This document shows positions 1-8,790 of a stretch of DNA of 64,000 nt, in pieces (position 1 is the first letter of the stretch; each line of letters starts with the position of its first letter). The stretch is from an uncultured Rhodospirillales bacterium (GTDB lineage: Bacteria; Pseudomonadota; Alphaproteobacteria; Acetobacterales; Acetobacteraceae). The stretch is from assembly GCA_903928895.1 (NCBI GenBank), contig CAIYSR010000161.1:1-64000 (forward strand), in the 5' to 3' direction. Under the pieces are notes generated by a model. It saw only the letters and a list, made by a program, of their open reading frames with translations, ran no database searches and was not told the origin of the DNA. The translations under genes were made by a program, and so were the position numbers.

Positions 1-125
1 ATGGCCTGCGGCGCAAGCAAGATCGGTGTTTTCAACTGAAGGTCGCTGATCCAGCCGCTGAATGGAACGGGTTCAAAGGGCCCGCGGCCCTTTGCCGGCG
101 GAGCCTTGATTGCCTTGCCTGCCTT
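1..125 (+). repeat. Family A dispersed repeat, copy A1 (truncated by window edge)
   Basis: This stretch matches one arm of the family A copies near 21545-21852 and 37622-37905. Shared pieces are ATGGCCTGCGGCGCAAG at the left, a hairpin of the form CAAAGGGC...GCCCTTTG near position 75-95, and GCCGGCGGAGCCTTG at 96-110. Only one arm lies in the window, so the element may continue to the left. The TTG at 106 that could extend the first gene upstream lies inside the repeat, which argues against using it as a start. Confidence 0.6.
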
Positions 126-273
126 CACACGATTGCCCTGGGGTCCTCCGTTACCTGTTGCGCGGGACCGACGGAAGGCGATAGACCCACACAGGCGGGT
201 GTTGCTGGGATTTCGTGTCGATGTTCCCGTTGGCGGGCCGCATAACTCTGATTGGGACAGGACCCGTCGTTCC

Positions 274-1680
274 GTGGACCTACTGTCGTATCCCCAGAAG
301 AGGCCAGGAATTTTCTACGCGGTCCTCGCCATCCCGATATTGATATTCCTGAACATTCTCTACGTTCCCTTCCACGCCCCAGACGATTACGATCACTTCA
401 AGCGCGCCTATTCCCTGGTGCACGCAAACATCTGGCCGCTCACCGAGTCCGGCAAGAACTCGGGCGGCTATGTCGATTCCGGCCTTGCCGATATGGTGGA
501 ATTCCAGCGCCAGGTCATATTCCTTCCGCACCGGGAGACCACGCTCGCGATGCGGTGGGCCGGCGAGGTTGGCGCGCCCGCGCTCCCCGTGTTCCGCTGG
601 TCACACGCCAAGGTCTACAGCGAATACCCGGGCTCGAGCAGCTACCTGCCCCTCATCTACCTGCCGCAAGCCTTCGCGGTTTGGGCCGGCGAGCAGCTGG
701 ATTTGAGCGTCAACACCACCGTCCTGGCTGCCCGGCTGTTCAATGGGCTGTCGGCGGTGACGATCATCGCATGGGTGCTGTCGCGGTTGCCATTCGGGGC
801 GGCGATCGTTCTCGCCGTTCTCCTGCTCCCGAAGACGCTGCTTCAGTTCGCCTCGAATTCCGCCGATCCGCTGATCCATGCGATATCGCTCGCGATCATC
901 GCGGCCGCGGTGTCCGGGTTGATCGGGCGCTCGGCCCCGGGGTTCAGGCAGTATCTGCTGATGGCGTTCGGCCTCCTGGTGCTGCTCGGGGTCAGGCCAC
1001 CGCTTCTGCCGTTCGCGCTGCTGCCGTTCGCGCTGGCCGTGGTTTCACGCAACCGCTGGGGCGGGCTCGTGGTCGTCGCAAGCGTGCTGCTGGCTTTGGC
1101 GTGGTTCGCCATGGCCCTGCCCGCCGTGACCGATCTGCGCTGCGGTCCCGCCGGCTCCCTGGTGGCCAAGGCTCAGGAATTTGTGGTGCACGGCCCGATG
1201 CTGATCGTCCAGTCGTTCCGTTCCAGACTGCACTACTACGTCACCAGTTTCATCGGCGAACTCGGCTGGGGCAATGGACCAGACGGCACCATCGTGGGAT
1301 TGCCGACATGGGTGTACGTGTCGGCCCTGGCGATGCTGGCGATCGCCGCGGTTCATGATGTCGCGCAGCCCTCGCGCCTTGCGCCGCGCTATCGCTTCAT
1401 GCTCGCCCTTTGCGCGGCGGGGGTGGTGGTTCTCATCTTCTTCGTCATGTACGGCGGATGCACCCCGCCGGGCAGCGACGTCATCCGCGGCGTGCAGGGG
1501 CGCTATCTCGTCTCGCCGCTCCTGCTGCTCGTGCCGGCCATCGCGGGCCTGTTGCCGCGCCGGATCGCCGTGCCCGGGATGCTCGGTTTATGTCTGCTGG
1601 CATTCGCCGCGGCGAATGTCATGGTGCTCGCCGTCGAGGGCTACCGACTCTATGGTTGGAACTGGCATATCATTGGCTGA
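274..1680 (+). CDS. DUF2142-like multi-spanning membrane protein (putative GT-C type glycosyltransferase)
   Basis: This polytopic membrane protein of about 468 aa has an N-terminal transmembrane helix, then a large loop with the sequence APDDYDHFKRAYSL, then many hydrophobic segments. That layout is typical of the DUF2142 / GT-C fold, in which a loop acidic motif after TM1 serves catalysis in known GT-C enzymes. The GTG at 274 is preferred because a GGACAGG ribosome-binding-like sequence precedes it. The open frame continues upstream to a TTG at 106, but that part lies in a dispersed repeat and reads as low-quality protein. Downstream are a methyltransferase, a polyprenyl-phosphate GT2, a DUF2304 protein and an SMR-type protein, so use of a lipid-linked sugar as donor is a reasonable inference. 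The substrate is unknown. Confidence 0.7.
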   Translation: MDLLSYPQKRPGIFYAVLAIPILIFLNILYVPFHAPDDYDHFKRAYSLVHANIWPLTESGKNSGGYVDSGLADMVEFQRQVIFLPHRETTLAMRWAGEVGAPALPVFRWSHAKVYSEYPGSSSYLPLIYLPQAFAVWAGEQLDLSVNTTVLAARLFNGLSAVTIIAWVLSRLPFGAAIVLAVLLLPKTLLQFASNSADPLIHAISLAIIAAAVSGLIGRSAPGFRQYLLMAFGLLVLLGVRPPLLPFALLPFALAVVSRNRWGGLVVVASVLLALAWFAMALPAVTDLRCGPAGSLVAKAQEFVVHGPMLIVQSFRSRLHYYVTSFIGELGWGNGPDGTIVGLPTWVYVSALAMLAIAAVHDVAQPSRLAPRYRFMLALCAAGVVVLIFFVMYGGCTPPGSDVIRGVQGRYLVSPLLLLVPAIAGLLPRRIAVPGMLGLCLLAFAAANVMVLAVEGYRLYGWNWHIIG

Positions 1681-1755
1681 ACGTGGTAGATCGCGCGCGA
1701 AGGGCGGGGGGCGGAATGCGCGCACAGCGCGTTCGACGGCCGCACGAGGGGCAAG

Positions 1756-2634
1756 ATGACGGGTAGCGAGACGGATGAGCCGAATGAACTCTGCCGGATC
1801 TGTCGGATCGGCGTGCAGCAGCGGGTGTATGTGAAGAACGGCCATGATATTCTTCGGTGCAACGCGTGTGGCACCGGCCGTGCGGTGGCGCGCGATTTCG
1901 ATCCGGCGCGCTACTACACGGGGGAGTATTTCGAAGGCGGGCACGACGACGGATACGCGGATTATGGAGGAACCGGGGCGGTGTTGCGCGCCGAGTTCGA
2001 GCGGCTCTCCGGCCGTCTGCAGCGCATCGCGCCAACCGGCGGCGACCTGCTGGAAGTGGGATGCGCCTACGGCTACTTTCTGACGACGGCGCAGCAGCAT
2101 TGGCGGGTTCACGGCCTCGAAATATCTGCCGATGCCGTTGCGCGCTGCCACGCGGCGGGTCTGGCGGGGGTCCGCCGGGGCATGGCGGAAGCAGCGGAGC
2201 TCGCCCCGTTGCCCGAGCTTCAGGCGATCGTCATGCTTGATGTCATCGAACACCTTCCGGATCCGGAGGCATTCCTGTCGGCGTGTCGGGACAAGCTGGT
2301 ATCCGGCGGCGTGCTCATGCTCACGACCGGCGACTTCGGGTCCCCCTTGGCACGCCTGATGGGGAAGCGCTGGCGCCTGATGACCCCGCCGCAGCACCTG
2401 TGGTTCTTCACCGCGCGCGGCTTTCGGGTGCTGGCCGCACGGCAAGGGTGGGATGTCCTGACGGTCGAACACCCGACCAAGCGCGTTCCGTTGTCGCTGA
2501 TCCGCTATCAGTTGCAGCGCATGGCCGGGCTGAAGCCGCGGCGGGATGCCGGTGGCGGAGGAATCGGGATTCCGGTCAATCTCGGGGATGCCATGCTCGT
2601 GGCCTTGCGCCGGCCGCTGGAGCGCGCGGCGTGA
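1756..2634 (+). CDS. Class I SAM-dependent methyltransferase with N-terminal zinc ribbon
   Basis: This 292 aa protein has an N-terminal four-cysteine knuckle (C13xxC16 and C35xxC38), likely a zinc ribbon. It is followed by a Rossmann methyltransferase domain with SAM motif I (LLEVGCAYGYFL, about residues 98-109) and the post-motif sequence MLDVIEHLPDP typical of Methyltransf_11/23 proteins. This architecture is common in glycan and lipopolysaccharide clusters, where it methylates sugars. The stop overlaps the GTG of the next gene (GTGA), which implies translational coupling with the GT2. The acceptor is not known. Confidence 0.8.
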   Translation: MTGSETDEPNELCRICRIGVQQRVYVKNGHDILRCNACGTGRAVARDFDPARYYTGEYFEGGHDDGYADYGGTGAVLRAEFERLSGRLQRIAPTGGDLLEVGCAYGYFLTTAQQHWRVHGLEISADAVARCHAAGLAGVRRGMAEAAELAPLPELQAIVMLDVIEHLPDPEAFLSACRDKLVSGGVLMLTTGDFGSPLARLMGKRWRLMTPPQHLWFFTARGFRVLAARQGWDVLTVEHPTKRVPLSLIRYQLQRMAGLKPRRDAGGGGIGIPVNLGDAMLVALRRPLERAA

Positions 2635-3329
2635 GCGCCGGCGAGCAGGCCGCCGGGGAGCGGGTGTTCGGGATCATTCCGGCCTATAATGAGTCCACCC
2701 CGCTTGCCGAAGTGGTGGCCGGGCTGGCGCAGGTCGTCGATCGTGTCGTTGTGATCGACGATGGGTCGTCGGACGACACCGGCCGGGTTGCCCGGAACGC
2801 GGGTGCGGAGGTGCTGATCCATCGGATCAATCTGGGGCAGGGTGCCGCGCTGCAGACCGGGATATTGTATGCGCTGCGCGAGGGCGCGAGCCTGATCGTG
2901 ACATTCGATGCCGATGGCCAGCACATGCCTGACGACGTGCCGCGGATGATCGCGGCATTGCGTGCGGACAAGGCCGACCTGGCGATGGGCAGCCGCTTTC
3001 TCGGCAGCACCGAAGGGATGCCCTGGCAGCGCCGCCTGCTGCTCCGCGCGGCCGTCGTCTTCACCAGGATCACGACCGGGCTCAGGGTATCGGACGCGCA
3101 TAATGGATTGCGGGTGCTGACCCGCGACGCCGCCGCCGCCATCCGCATCCGGCACAACCGGATGGCCCATGCGTCGGAGATCCTGGGCGAGGTTGCCCGG
3201 CACAAGTTGCGCTATATCGAACTGCCCGTGCATATCCGCTACACCGCCTATTCGATTGCCAAAGGCCAGAAGATGATGGGCGCGGTTGATATCCTGCTTG
3301 ACCTGCTGAATGCGCGGTTCCTGCGATGA
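2631..3329 (+). CDS. GT2 family glycosyltransferase, polyprenyl-phosphate mannosyl/glucosyltransferase type
   Basis: This 232 aa protein has a compact GT-A domain: IIPAYNES at the N-terminus, VIDDGSSDDT at about 41-50, and the metal-binding DxD in FDADGQHMPDD (D93, D95). The family (dolichol-phosphate mannose synthase-like) moves a sugar from a nucleotide donor to a polyprenyl phosphate on the cytoplasmic face. No C-terminal transmembrane pair is present. The following DUF2304 and SMR-type genes probably supply the membrane part. The GTG start overlaps the preceding stop, and the stop overlaps the next ATG, so three genes are coupled. Confidence 0.85.
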   Translation: MSAGEQAAGERVFGIIPAYNESTPLAEVVAGLAQVVDRVVVIDDGSSDDTGRVARNAGAEVLIHRINLGQGAALQTGILYALREGASLIVTFDADGQHMPDDVPRMIAALRADKADLAMGSRFLGSTEGMPWQRRLLLRAAVVFTRITTGLRVSDAHNGLRVLTRDAAAAIRIRHNRMAHASEILGEVARHKLRYIELPVHIRYTAYSIAKGQKMMGAVDILLDLLNARFLR

Positions 3330-3670
3330 TCATCCAGGCGACGATCTCGGTCAGTCTCATCCTGATCTTTCTGTTCTATATGGCGAACAGCCGTCGCCGC
3401 GCCCTGAGCGTTGTGGCGGCCGTGACGGGGACGGTGGCAGGCCTGGTGCTGACATGGCAGCCGGACCTCGCCACCGTTCTGGCCCAGAGTGTCGGGCTCG
3501 GCCGCGGCGCCGATCTGATCTTCTACTGCTGGGTGCTCATCAGCATGGCGTTGTTCCTCAATATTCACTTCCGGCAGACCGAGATCAGGCAGCACCTGAC
3601 CAATCTGGTACGGGAGATCGCGATCGCCGAGGCCCGCGCGAAGCAGACGGACCGCGGCGATGCTGCCTGA
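3326..3670 (+). CDS. DUF2304 family small membrane protein
   Basis: This 114 aa protein has three predicted membrane helices (about residues 3-19, 26-43 and 62-82) and a C-terminal charged helix, VREIAIAEARAKQ. DUF2304 proteins usually sit directly beside polyprenyl-phosphate GT2 enzymes, as here, where the ATG overlaps the GT2 stop by four bases. The likely role is a membrane partner of that GT2 or a component of lipid-linked sugar handling. This is inferred from context; no biochemical role is visible in the sequence. Confidence 0.75.
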   Translation: MIIQATISVSLILIFLFYMANSRRRALSVVAAVTGTVAGLVLTWQPDLATVLAQSVGLGRGADLIFYCWVLISMALFLNIHFRQTEIRQHLTNLVREIAIAEARAKQTDRGDAA

Positions 3671-3736
3671 GCGTGCCGGAAGCGCCAGACTCACGAGCGG
3701 CGCATCGATTGTCGTCAGACAGCGGGGCATCGCGTC

Positions 3737-4093
3737 TTGAACACGCTGCTCCTGGCCGCGGTCGTTGTGTTGCTGTCAGGCGGGCAGTTCCTGTTCAAGC
3801 GGGCCGGGCTGGCGATCCAGGGACGCTCAATGCTGGACGGCGGGCTGATGCTCGCGACACTTCCGAGCTTCTACGCGGCGCTGGCGGTCTATGGTGTGGC
3901 CACGGTGCTCTGGATCTACGTTCTGTCGCGCTTGCCGCTCACCATCGCCTATCCCTGGATTGCCGCGGCAACCGTGAGCGTGCCGTTGATCGGGTGGCTG
4001 TTCTTCGGCGAGCGGGTGACCCCCCTCTTCTGGGTCGGCATGGCGCTCATCGTGGCGGGCATGCTGCTGACGCAACTTGCCGGGCAACGGTGA
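3737..4093 (+). CDS. SMR/EamA-type four-helix transporter (ArnE-like)
   Basis: This 118 aa protein has four hydrophobic helices, and the C-terminal half carries the pattern IAYPWIAAATVSVPLIGWLF followed by GERVTP and a final GMALIVAGMLL helix. That pattern is typical of small multidrug resistance and ArnE/F-like half-transporters. In glycan clusters such proteins are thought to flip undecaprenyl-linked sugars. The position after the GT2-DUF2304 pair supports that role over drug efflux. It probably acts as a homodimer; no partner gene is visible. Confidence 0.75.
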   Translation: MNTLLLAAVVVLLSGGQFLFKRAGLAIQGRSMLDGGLMLATLPSFYAALAVYGVATVLWIYVLSRLPLTIAYPWIAAATVSVPLIGWLFFGERVTPLFWVGMALIVAGMLLTQLAGQR

Positions 4094-4160
4094 GCGCCGT
4101 TGACTCGTTCTCGGCTTTCGTGGCGCATGGCGGCGAGGACCCTGAGCAGGAGGATCGAAC

Positions 4161-4643
4161 ATGGCCAAGCGGATCGAAGCCGCCGCCGTCCAAGCCGTCA
4201 GCGGAACGCTCTACCCGCCGCCGTTCGATGTGCCCTGCCTGTCGCGCGAACGCCGCAAGCTCGGCGATGTCGCGGGGCTGACCCAGTTCGGCGTGAACCT
4301 GCTGCGCCTGCCGCCCGGGGCGTGGTCGAGCCAGCGGCACTGGCAGACGAAGTCGGACGAGTTCGTCTATGTGCTGTCCGGCGAGGTGGTGCTGGTCACC
4401 GATGCGGGCGAGGAGGTGCTGCGCCCCGGCGACGCCGCCGGCTTCAAGGCGGGCGACCCCGATGGCCACTGCCTGCAAAACCGCAGTGCGTCCGACGCGC
4501 TGGTGATCGAGATCGGCACCCGCCTCGCCGATGATGCGGCCTGTTACGCGGACATCGACATGAAGACCGAGCCCGGTGTCGGCTATCTCCACCGGGACGG
4601 CACGGCATATCCCAAAGCCGCACGGCGCGGCAGCGCGGTGTGA
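4161..4643 (+). CDS. Cupin domain protein
   Basis: This 160 aa protein has a single conserved cupin barrel. Motif 1 is SSQRHWQTKSDEFVYVLSGE (about 52-71), which keeps a His and a Glu. Motif 2 is GDAAGFKAGDPDGHCLQN (about 90-107), ending in a His. These could bind one metal. The start has a strong AGGAGG ribosome-binding site. Homologues are often annotated as cupin proteins or possible sugar-phosphate binding proteins; a specific reaction cannot be assigned. It is the last gene of the rightward block and converges with the GH16 gene 24 bp away. Confidence 0.75.
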   Translation: MAKRIEAAAVQAVSGTLYPPPFDVPCLSRERRKLGDVAGLTQFGVNLLRLPPGAWSSQRHWQTKSDEFVYVLSGEVVLVTDAGEEVLRPGDAAGFKAGDPDGHCLQNRSASDALVIEIGTRLADDAACYADIDMKTEPGVGYLHRDGTAYPKAARRGSAV

Positions 4644-4667
4644 TCCCGCGTTGCCGCGCCGCCCCCG

Positions 4668-7001
4668 TCACACCAGGGCGGTGAGCGGGTTGCCGGCGAG
4701 TGGGAGGTGGGTGGTGACGACCACGTGGTTCAGCCCCTGGGCGCCGGTGCTATCGTTGGCGGAGATCCACAGCCAGTCGCTGCCTGGCGTGTTGGTGCCG
4801 AGATAGGTCAGGCCGACGAGGTCGGCGTTGATGGCGGCCAGGGTGCCGGTGAGGTGCAGGGCGGTGCTGTTCTGGCCGCTGATGACGAGGCCGGGGATGA
4901 CGACTCCGGTGGCAGGCGTGGTGGCGAGCAGGCCGGTGCTGTCGGAGATGATGACCTCGAGCAGGCCGCCGGCCGGGCCGCCGCTGACCTGGATGCCGGC
5001 CAGGGCGGTCGCGGTGGCCGTGGTCGCATCGAGGGTTGCCGGCGCGGTGACGCCGGGCGGCTGGATCAGGGCGGCCGGCGTCGTGGTGACGACGGTATGG
5101 GCGTAGATCGGCGCGTGGGTGCCGTCGTCCTCGGAGATCCAGAGCCAGTCGGGCCCGGGGGTGGTGCCGGCGTGGTAGGTCAGGGTGGCGAGCGAGACAT
5201 TGATGGCGTCGAGCAGGCCGGTCAGGTGCAGCGCGGTGCTGTCCTGGCCCAGCATGGTCACGCCTGGCGCGGTGGCGGCGTGCAGCAGGCCGGTCGCGTC
5301 GCTGACGCAGACGGTGACGCTGCCGGCCGGGGCGGTGCCGGCGATGTGGATGCCGCTGACGGCGCCGGTGGTGCCGGCGGCGAGGCCGAGCGCATCCGGG
5401 GCGGCGATGGCGGCCGGCGTGATGGGCGGGGGCGTGACCGGCGGCGTGACCGGCGGCGTGACGGGCGGCGTAACCGGCGGCGTGACTGGCGGCGTGACGG
5501 GGGCTGCCGCCGCCGTCGTGGTGACGACGGTATGGCCGAGACCCTGGAGCTGGGCGTCATTGGCCGAGACCCAGACCCAGTCGGTCCCGGCGGCGGCCTG
5601 GTAGGTCAGGGTGGCGAGGCTGGCGTTGATCGCGGCCAGGGTGCCGGTCAGGTTGAGGGAGGTGCTGTTGTTGCCTGCCAGGCTGACGCCGGCGGTGGCA
5701 CTGGCGGACAATGTGCCGGCGCTGTCGCTGACCGTCACGCTGAGCGGGCCGCCCGGCGCGGCATCGGCGATGCTGATGCCGCTCAGCGATTGCGCCGCGC
5801 CGCTGGCCAGGCTGCGGCTTGCCGGCGCGCTCACCACCGGGGTGGTGGCGGGCTGGGTGACGGCCTGCGGCGCCGCGGTGGCGGTCGCATGGCTGCCCAC
5901 GGTCTGCGTGAGGCCCTGCGGGTCGAGCGCGGAAATCCAGAGATATTCGTCAGCGGCGGCGGCGCTCTGGTAGGTCAGGGTGGCCAGCGCGGTGTTGATC
6001 GCCGCGAGCCCGCCGGTGAGGGTGAGCGAGGTGGTGCCGATCCCGGTCTCGATCACGCCGGCGGTGGTGGCGACGGCGAGATCGCCGGTGTTGTCGCTGA
6101 CGGTGACGCTGAAGTTGCCGCCCGGGAAATTGTCGGCGATCGAGACCCCGGCGATCGCGCTGCTGGTGCCGGCGACGGCGCCGATGGTGGCGGGCAGGCT
6201 GATCACCGGCGCCAGGTTGGCCGGCCCGGTGTTGGCGGACGGGGGGGTGACGCTGACGGCGCCGCCCGTGGTGCCGGGATAGGCGTAGGCATGGACGTAG
6301 TCGATCTGCATGGTGGCGGGGAATTTGGTGCTGCCATCGGGCACGCCCGGCCAGTAGCCGCCGACGGCGAGATTGGCGAGCATATACATCGGCTTGTTCA
6401 TGTCCGCCGGCGTCGGCATGACGGCGGTCTCGACGCCGTCGATGAACAGGTCGACTTCCTGGGGCCCCCACAGCACGCCGTAGGTGTGGAACGAGGTGGA
6501 GACGTTGGCCACCGTCAGGGTGGTGCCCTGGGTCGCCTGCACCGTGGAATGGGTGGAGAAATACAGCGTGTTGGGGTTGTTGCCGAGCACTTCGAAGACG
6601 TCGAGTTCCGGCGGCCAGGAATGGTCGGCCGGCAGCAGCCAGAAGGCGGGCCACAGGCCCTGCCCGGCGGGCAGCTCGGCGCGCATCTCAAAATAGCCAT
6701 AGAGCTGGCTGAAAGAACTCTCGGTGGTGATCGCGCCCGAGTTGAAGGGCAGGTTGAGCGGATTGCTGCCCGGGGTGGCGGTGATGTCGAGCACGCCGTT
6801 GCTGATGCTGAAGGGGTTCACGCCGACGGAACTGTCGGAGTAGAACTGCTGCTCGCCGTTGCTGCCGAGCGTGCGGTTGCCCCAGTCGAACGTCGTCCGC
6901 CACAGGCCGGTCGAGCCGTCCGGGGAGGCGCTGAAACTGTTGAATTCGTCCTGGAATGTCATCCTCAAGGCGGACGTATTGATCGTGCTGCCGATGGACA
7001 T
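4668..7001 (-). CDS. Secreted GH16 endoglycanase with four C-terminal beta repeats
   Basis: This 777 aa protein has an N-terminal GH16 domain (about residues 10-250) with the catalytic signature ELDVFE (132-137), where E132 and E137 are the expected nucleophile and acid/base. It is followed by four imperfect repeats of about 110-130 aa, each with the core ISIAD..PGG..SVTVSD and LTGTLAAIN..LATLTYQ. A TPPV linker repeated five times separates repeats 2 and 3. There is no N-terminal signal peptide, so type I secretion as in rhizobial ExsH-type glycanases is inferred. Its likely job is to cleave the polysaccharide made by the adjacent locus. An ATG with GGAG upstream supports the start. Confidence 0.85.
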   Translation of the reverse strand: MSIGSTINTSALRMTFQDEFNSFSASPDGSTGLWRTTFDWGNRTLGSNGEQQFYSDSSVGVNPFSISNGVLDITATPGSNPLNLPFNSGAITTESSFSQLYGYFEMRAELPAGQGLWPAFWLLPADHSWPPELDVFEVLGNNPNTLYFSTHSTVQATQGTTLTVANVSTSFHTYGVLWGPQEVDLFIDGVETAVMPTPADMNKPMYMLANLAVGGYWPGVPDGSTKFPATMQIDYVHAYAYPGTTGGAVSVTPPSANTGPANLAPVISLPATIGAVAGTSSAIAGVSIADNFPGGNFSVTVSDNTGDLAVATTAGVIETGIGTTSLTLTGGLAAINTALATLTYQSAAAADEYLWISALDPQGLTQTVGSHATATAAPQAVTQPATTPVVSAPASRSLASGAAQSLSGISIADAAPGGPLSVTVSDSAGTLSASATAGVSLAGNNSTSLNLTGTLAAINASLATLTYQAAAGTDWVWVSANDAQLQGLGHTVVTTTAAAAPVTPPVTPPVTPPVTPPVTPPVTPPPITPAAIAAPDALGLAAGTTGAVSGIHIAGTAPAGSVTVCVSDATGLLHAATAPGVTMLGQDSTALHLTGLLDAINVSLATLTYHAGTTPGPDWLWISEDDGTHAPIYAHTVVTTTPAALIQPPGVTAPATLDATTATATALAGIQVSGGPAGGLLEVIISDSTGLLATTPATGVVIPGLVISGQNSTALHLTGTLAAINADLVGLTYLGTNTPGSDWLWISANDSTGAQGLNHVVVTTHLPLAGNPLTALV

Positions 7002-7190
7002 GAAATATACTCCGGGGATTGTTTGAAACGGAATACCGTGTGGCTGATCCGATATGAGTAGATATACCTAAGTGATGGCCGGAAAAAAGTTAATTTTTCA
7101 AAAAAATATTTCCGTTTTCATTCTGGTTATATTTGATTTACCTATTGCGTAAATTACACCATCATCGATCAAGCGGGAGCTGCTGATATT
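7002..7190 (-). promoter_or_regulatory. AT-rich upstream region of the GH16 gene
   Basis: This is a strikingly AT-rich block (especially 7080-7160) in an otherwise GC-rich window. It contains long A and T runs and sits directly upstream of the secreted glycanase on the minus strand. It probably holds that gene's promoter and may bind a xenogeneic silencer or other regulator. I could not assign hexamers with confidence. Positions 7191-7352 show no convincing gene. Confidence 0.45.
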
Positions 7191-7352
7191 GAACGGATTT
7201 TCGGCAATGCGCGGGGGCGGGCCGCCGCGGCGGCCGACCTGCCGATTTCCGCAGCCGCCCGCCCCGGCGCCGCAACCTTCAACCCGCGCCGGCGTTGGAC
7301 GTCATGCACCGCTCTGCCGCGACGACGGCTTCCGGGCAGCAAGGAGGTTCCG

Positions 7353-7712
7353 ATGGACCAACCGACGGGCGGCGCGGGCGATCGCGGGCCGGGCATCATC
7401 GACATCGTGCTCGGCGAGGCCCTGTTCGCCAGCACCCTGGCGACCGCTGTGCTGACCCGCCAGGTCGCCTCCGGCGGGCTCGCCCACCCGGAGGCGCAAA
7501 CCCTGCTCGACGGGGCAACCCTGGTGCTGGAGAGCCATCGCGGCGCCGCCGGCGAGGACACCGCGGCGATCGATCACGCGCTCGGCCGCCTGCGCAGCCT
7601 GGCCGCATTGCTCCAGCGCTTCGGTGGCGGCGAACCGGTCCCTGTGCCAGTCCCTGTGCCAGTCCCGGTGGCGAACCGGGCGGCCGGGGATGTTCAGCCG
7701 GCGGGGGAGTGA
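7353..7712 (+). CDS. Small hypothetical protein with Pro-Val tail
   Basis: This 119 aa protein is not a family I recognise. A very good ribosome-binding site (AAGGAGG seven bases before the ATG) supports translation. The body is alpha-helical in character, with a hydrophobic stretch IDIVLGEALFASTLATAVL at about 16-34. The C-terminus carries a (PV)n run encoded by a 12-bp tandem repeat at about 7641-7672. The stop is followed within 20 bp by the family C hairpin element, which likely terminates transcription. It lies alone between two GH16 genes on the opposite strand. Confidence 0.55.
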   Translation: MDQPTGGAGDRGPGIIDIVLGEALFASTLATAVLTRQVASGGLAHPEAQTLLDGATLVLESHRGAAGEDTAAIDHALGRLRSLAALLQRFGGGEPVPVPVPVPVPVANRAAGDVQPAGE

Positions 7713-7727
7713 CAGCGGCCCGAATGG

Positions 7728-7875
7728 AAGCAAGCGTTTCTTTTTTTGAAAAAAAAGAAACAAAAAAACTTCATCCGCGGCTTCGCCTCGCAATGACGCG
7801 TGAGGGAATTGGCTTTTGCGGGTTTTCCAGCGGACGGATCATTCTCTTTCTCAAGAAAGAAGCGCTTCCCCGCCC
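7728..7875. terminator. Family C hairpin element, copy C1 (bidirectional terminator)
   Basis: The left hairpin (7736-7761) is a GTTTC plus T-run paired to an A-run plus GAAAC. The right hairpin (about 7843-7867) is CTTTC TCAA GAAAG. Each is flanked by GAAGCG-type boxes pointing inward. It lies exactly between a + strand gene and a - strand gene that converge. The centre also holds a GCAATGACG sequence resembling the widespread CGTCATTGCGAG repeat. Other copies are at 25446 and 43328. Confidence 0.7.
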
Positions 7876-7892
7876 TGATCAACCAAGCCTCC

Positions 7893-8774
7893 CTATTTCG
7901 CGGGCTCGGAACGATCGCCCGCGAACTGCCAGGCGCGGATCCAGCCGATCACCATGGTGCCGCGCGCCTCCGCCGCCGCGGCGCCGGGCCACGAGCCGGC
8001 GGCGCCGACGGCGAGGTTGGCGAGCATGTACATCGGCCGGTGCAGGTCCGCCGGCGTGGCCGCCTCGTGCACCAGCCGGTCGTCGAGGTACCAGCGCAGC
8101 CGGTCCGCCCGCCAGGCGAGGCCGAAGACATGGAAGCCGGAGGCGAGATCGGGGCCGGCGCGCGCGGTCACCTCGTCGCGCGCGCTGCCGCCGGGGCGGG
8201 CGTGCAGCGCGACATAGTAGGTCGCGGGCGCGTGGCCGAGCATTTCCATCACGTCGATCTCGGGCGGCCAGGCGCCGTCGGCCGGGAGCAGCCAGAACGC
8301 CGGCCACATCCCGCGCCCGCGCGGCAGGCGCGCGCGCATCTCGAAATACCCGTATTGCTGCGTCAGCAGGAACTGGCTGGTGATCAGGCCGGAGCGATGG
8401 GTCAGCCCCTGGGGCAGGCCGGGATAGGGTGCGGCGGTGATGGCGAGGCCCTCGGGCGTGACCGCGAAGGGACCGTCGGCGGCGGGATCGGCATACCACT
8501 GGGCCTCGCGGTTGGCCGGCAGGGTGCGGTCGCCGCCGAAATAGGTGGTGCGCCAGGCCGGCCTGGCGCCGGGGCGGCGCTCGGGGGCGGCGGCGAAGCG
8601 GCTGAAATCGTCGGCGAACGTGGCGCGCAGGCCGCGCCGGTCCAGCACCGCACCCCGCGCGGGCAGCCCGTCGCTGCCGAACCTTGCCGCCGGCCCCGCC
8701 GTGCCGCCGCCCGCGAGCAGCACGAGCAGCGGGCGGCGGGCGAGCGGCGGAAAGCGGGCGAACGGCGTGGCCAT
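7893..8774 (-). CDS. GH16 family glycoside hydrolase (ExoK-like)
   Basis: This 293 aa protein consists of one GH16 domain with the catalytic motif EIDVME (172-177) and the preceding GYFEMRARLPRGRGMWPAF strand shared with the larger GH16 protein. The N-terminus (RRPLLVLLAGGGTAG) looks like a signal peptide. Rhizobial EPS loci use a similar pair, a short secreted glycanase (ExoK) and a long type I-secreted one (ExsH), to cut nascent polymer. That is a close functional parallel by inference. It is 16 bp downstream of the export lipoprotein gene and probably co-transcribed with it. Confidence 0.85.
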   Translation of the reverse strand: MATPFARFPPLARRPLLVLLAGGGTAGPAARFGSDGLPARGAVLDRRGLRATFADDFSRFAAAPERRPGARPAWRTTYFGGDRTLPANREAQWYADPAADGPFAVTPEGLAITAAPYPGLPQGLTHRSGLITSQFLLTQQYGYFEMRARLPRGRGMWPAFWLLPADGAWPPEIDVMEMLGHAPATYYVALHARPGGSARDEVTARAGPDLASGFHVFGLAWRADRLRWYLDDRLVHEAATPADLHRPMYMLANLAVGAAGSWPGAAAAEARGTMVIGWIRAWQFAGDRSEPAK

Positions 8775-8790
8775 GCGCGCGCCCCCGCGA

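Noticed and set aside
106-273. N-terminal extension of the DUF2142-like protein from the TTG at 106
   Set aside because: The start lies inside a dispersed repeat, and the extra 56 residues are Arg/Pro-rich with no family match.
4707-7061. 784-codon open frame on the + strand opposite the GH16 gene
   Set aside because: Composition is Gly/Arg/Asp-rich with no domain pattern; it is the antisense shadow of a GC-rich gene. The GH16 motif on the minus strand is decisive.
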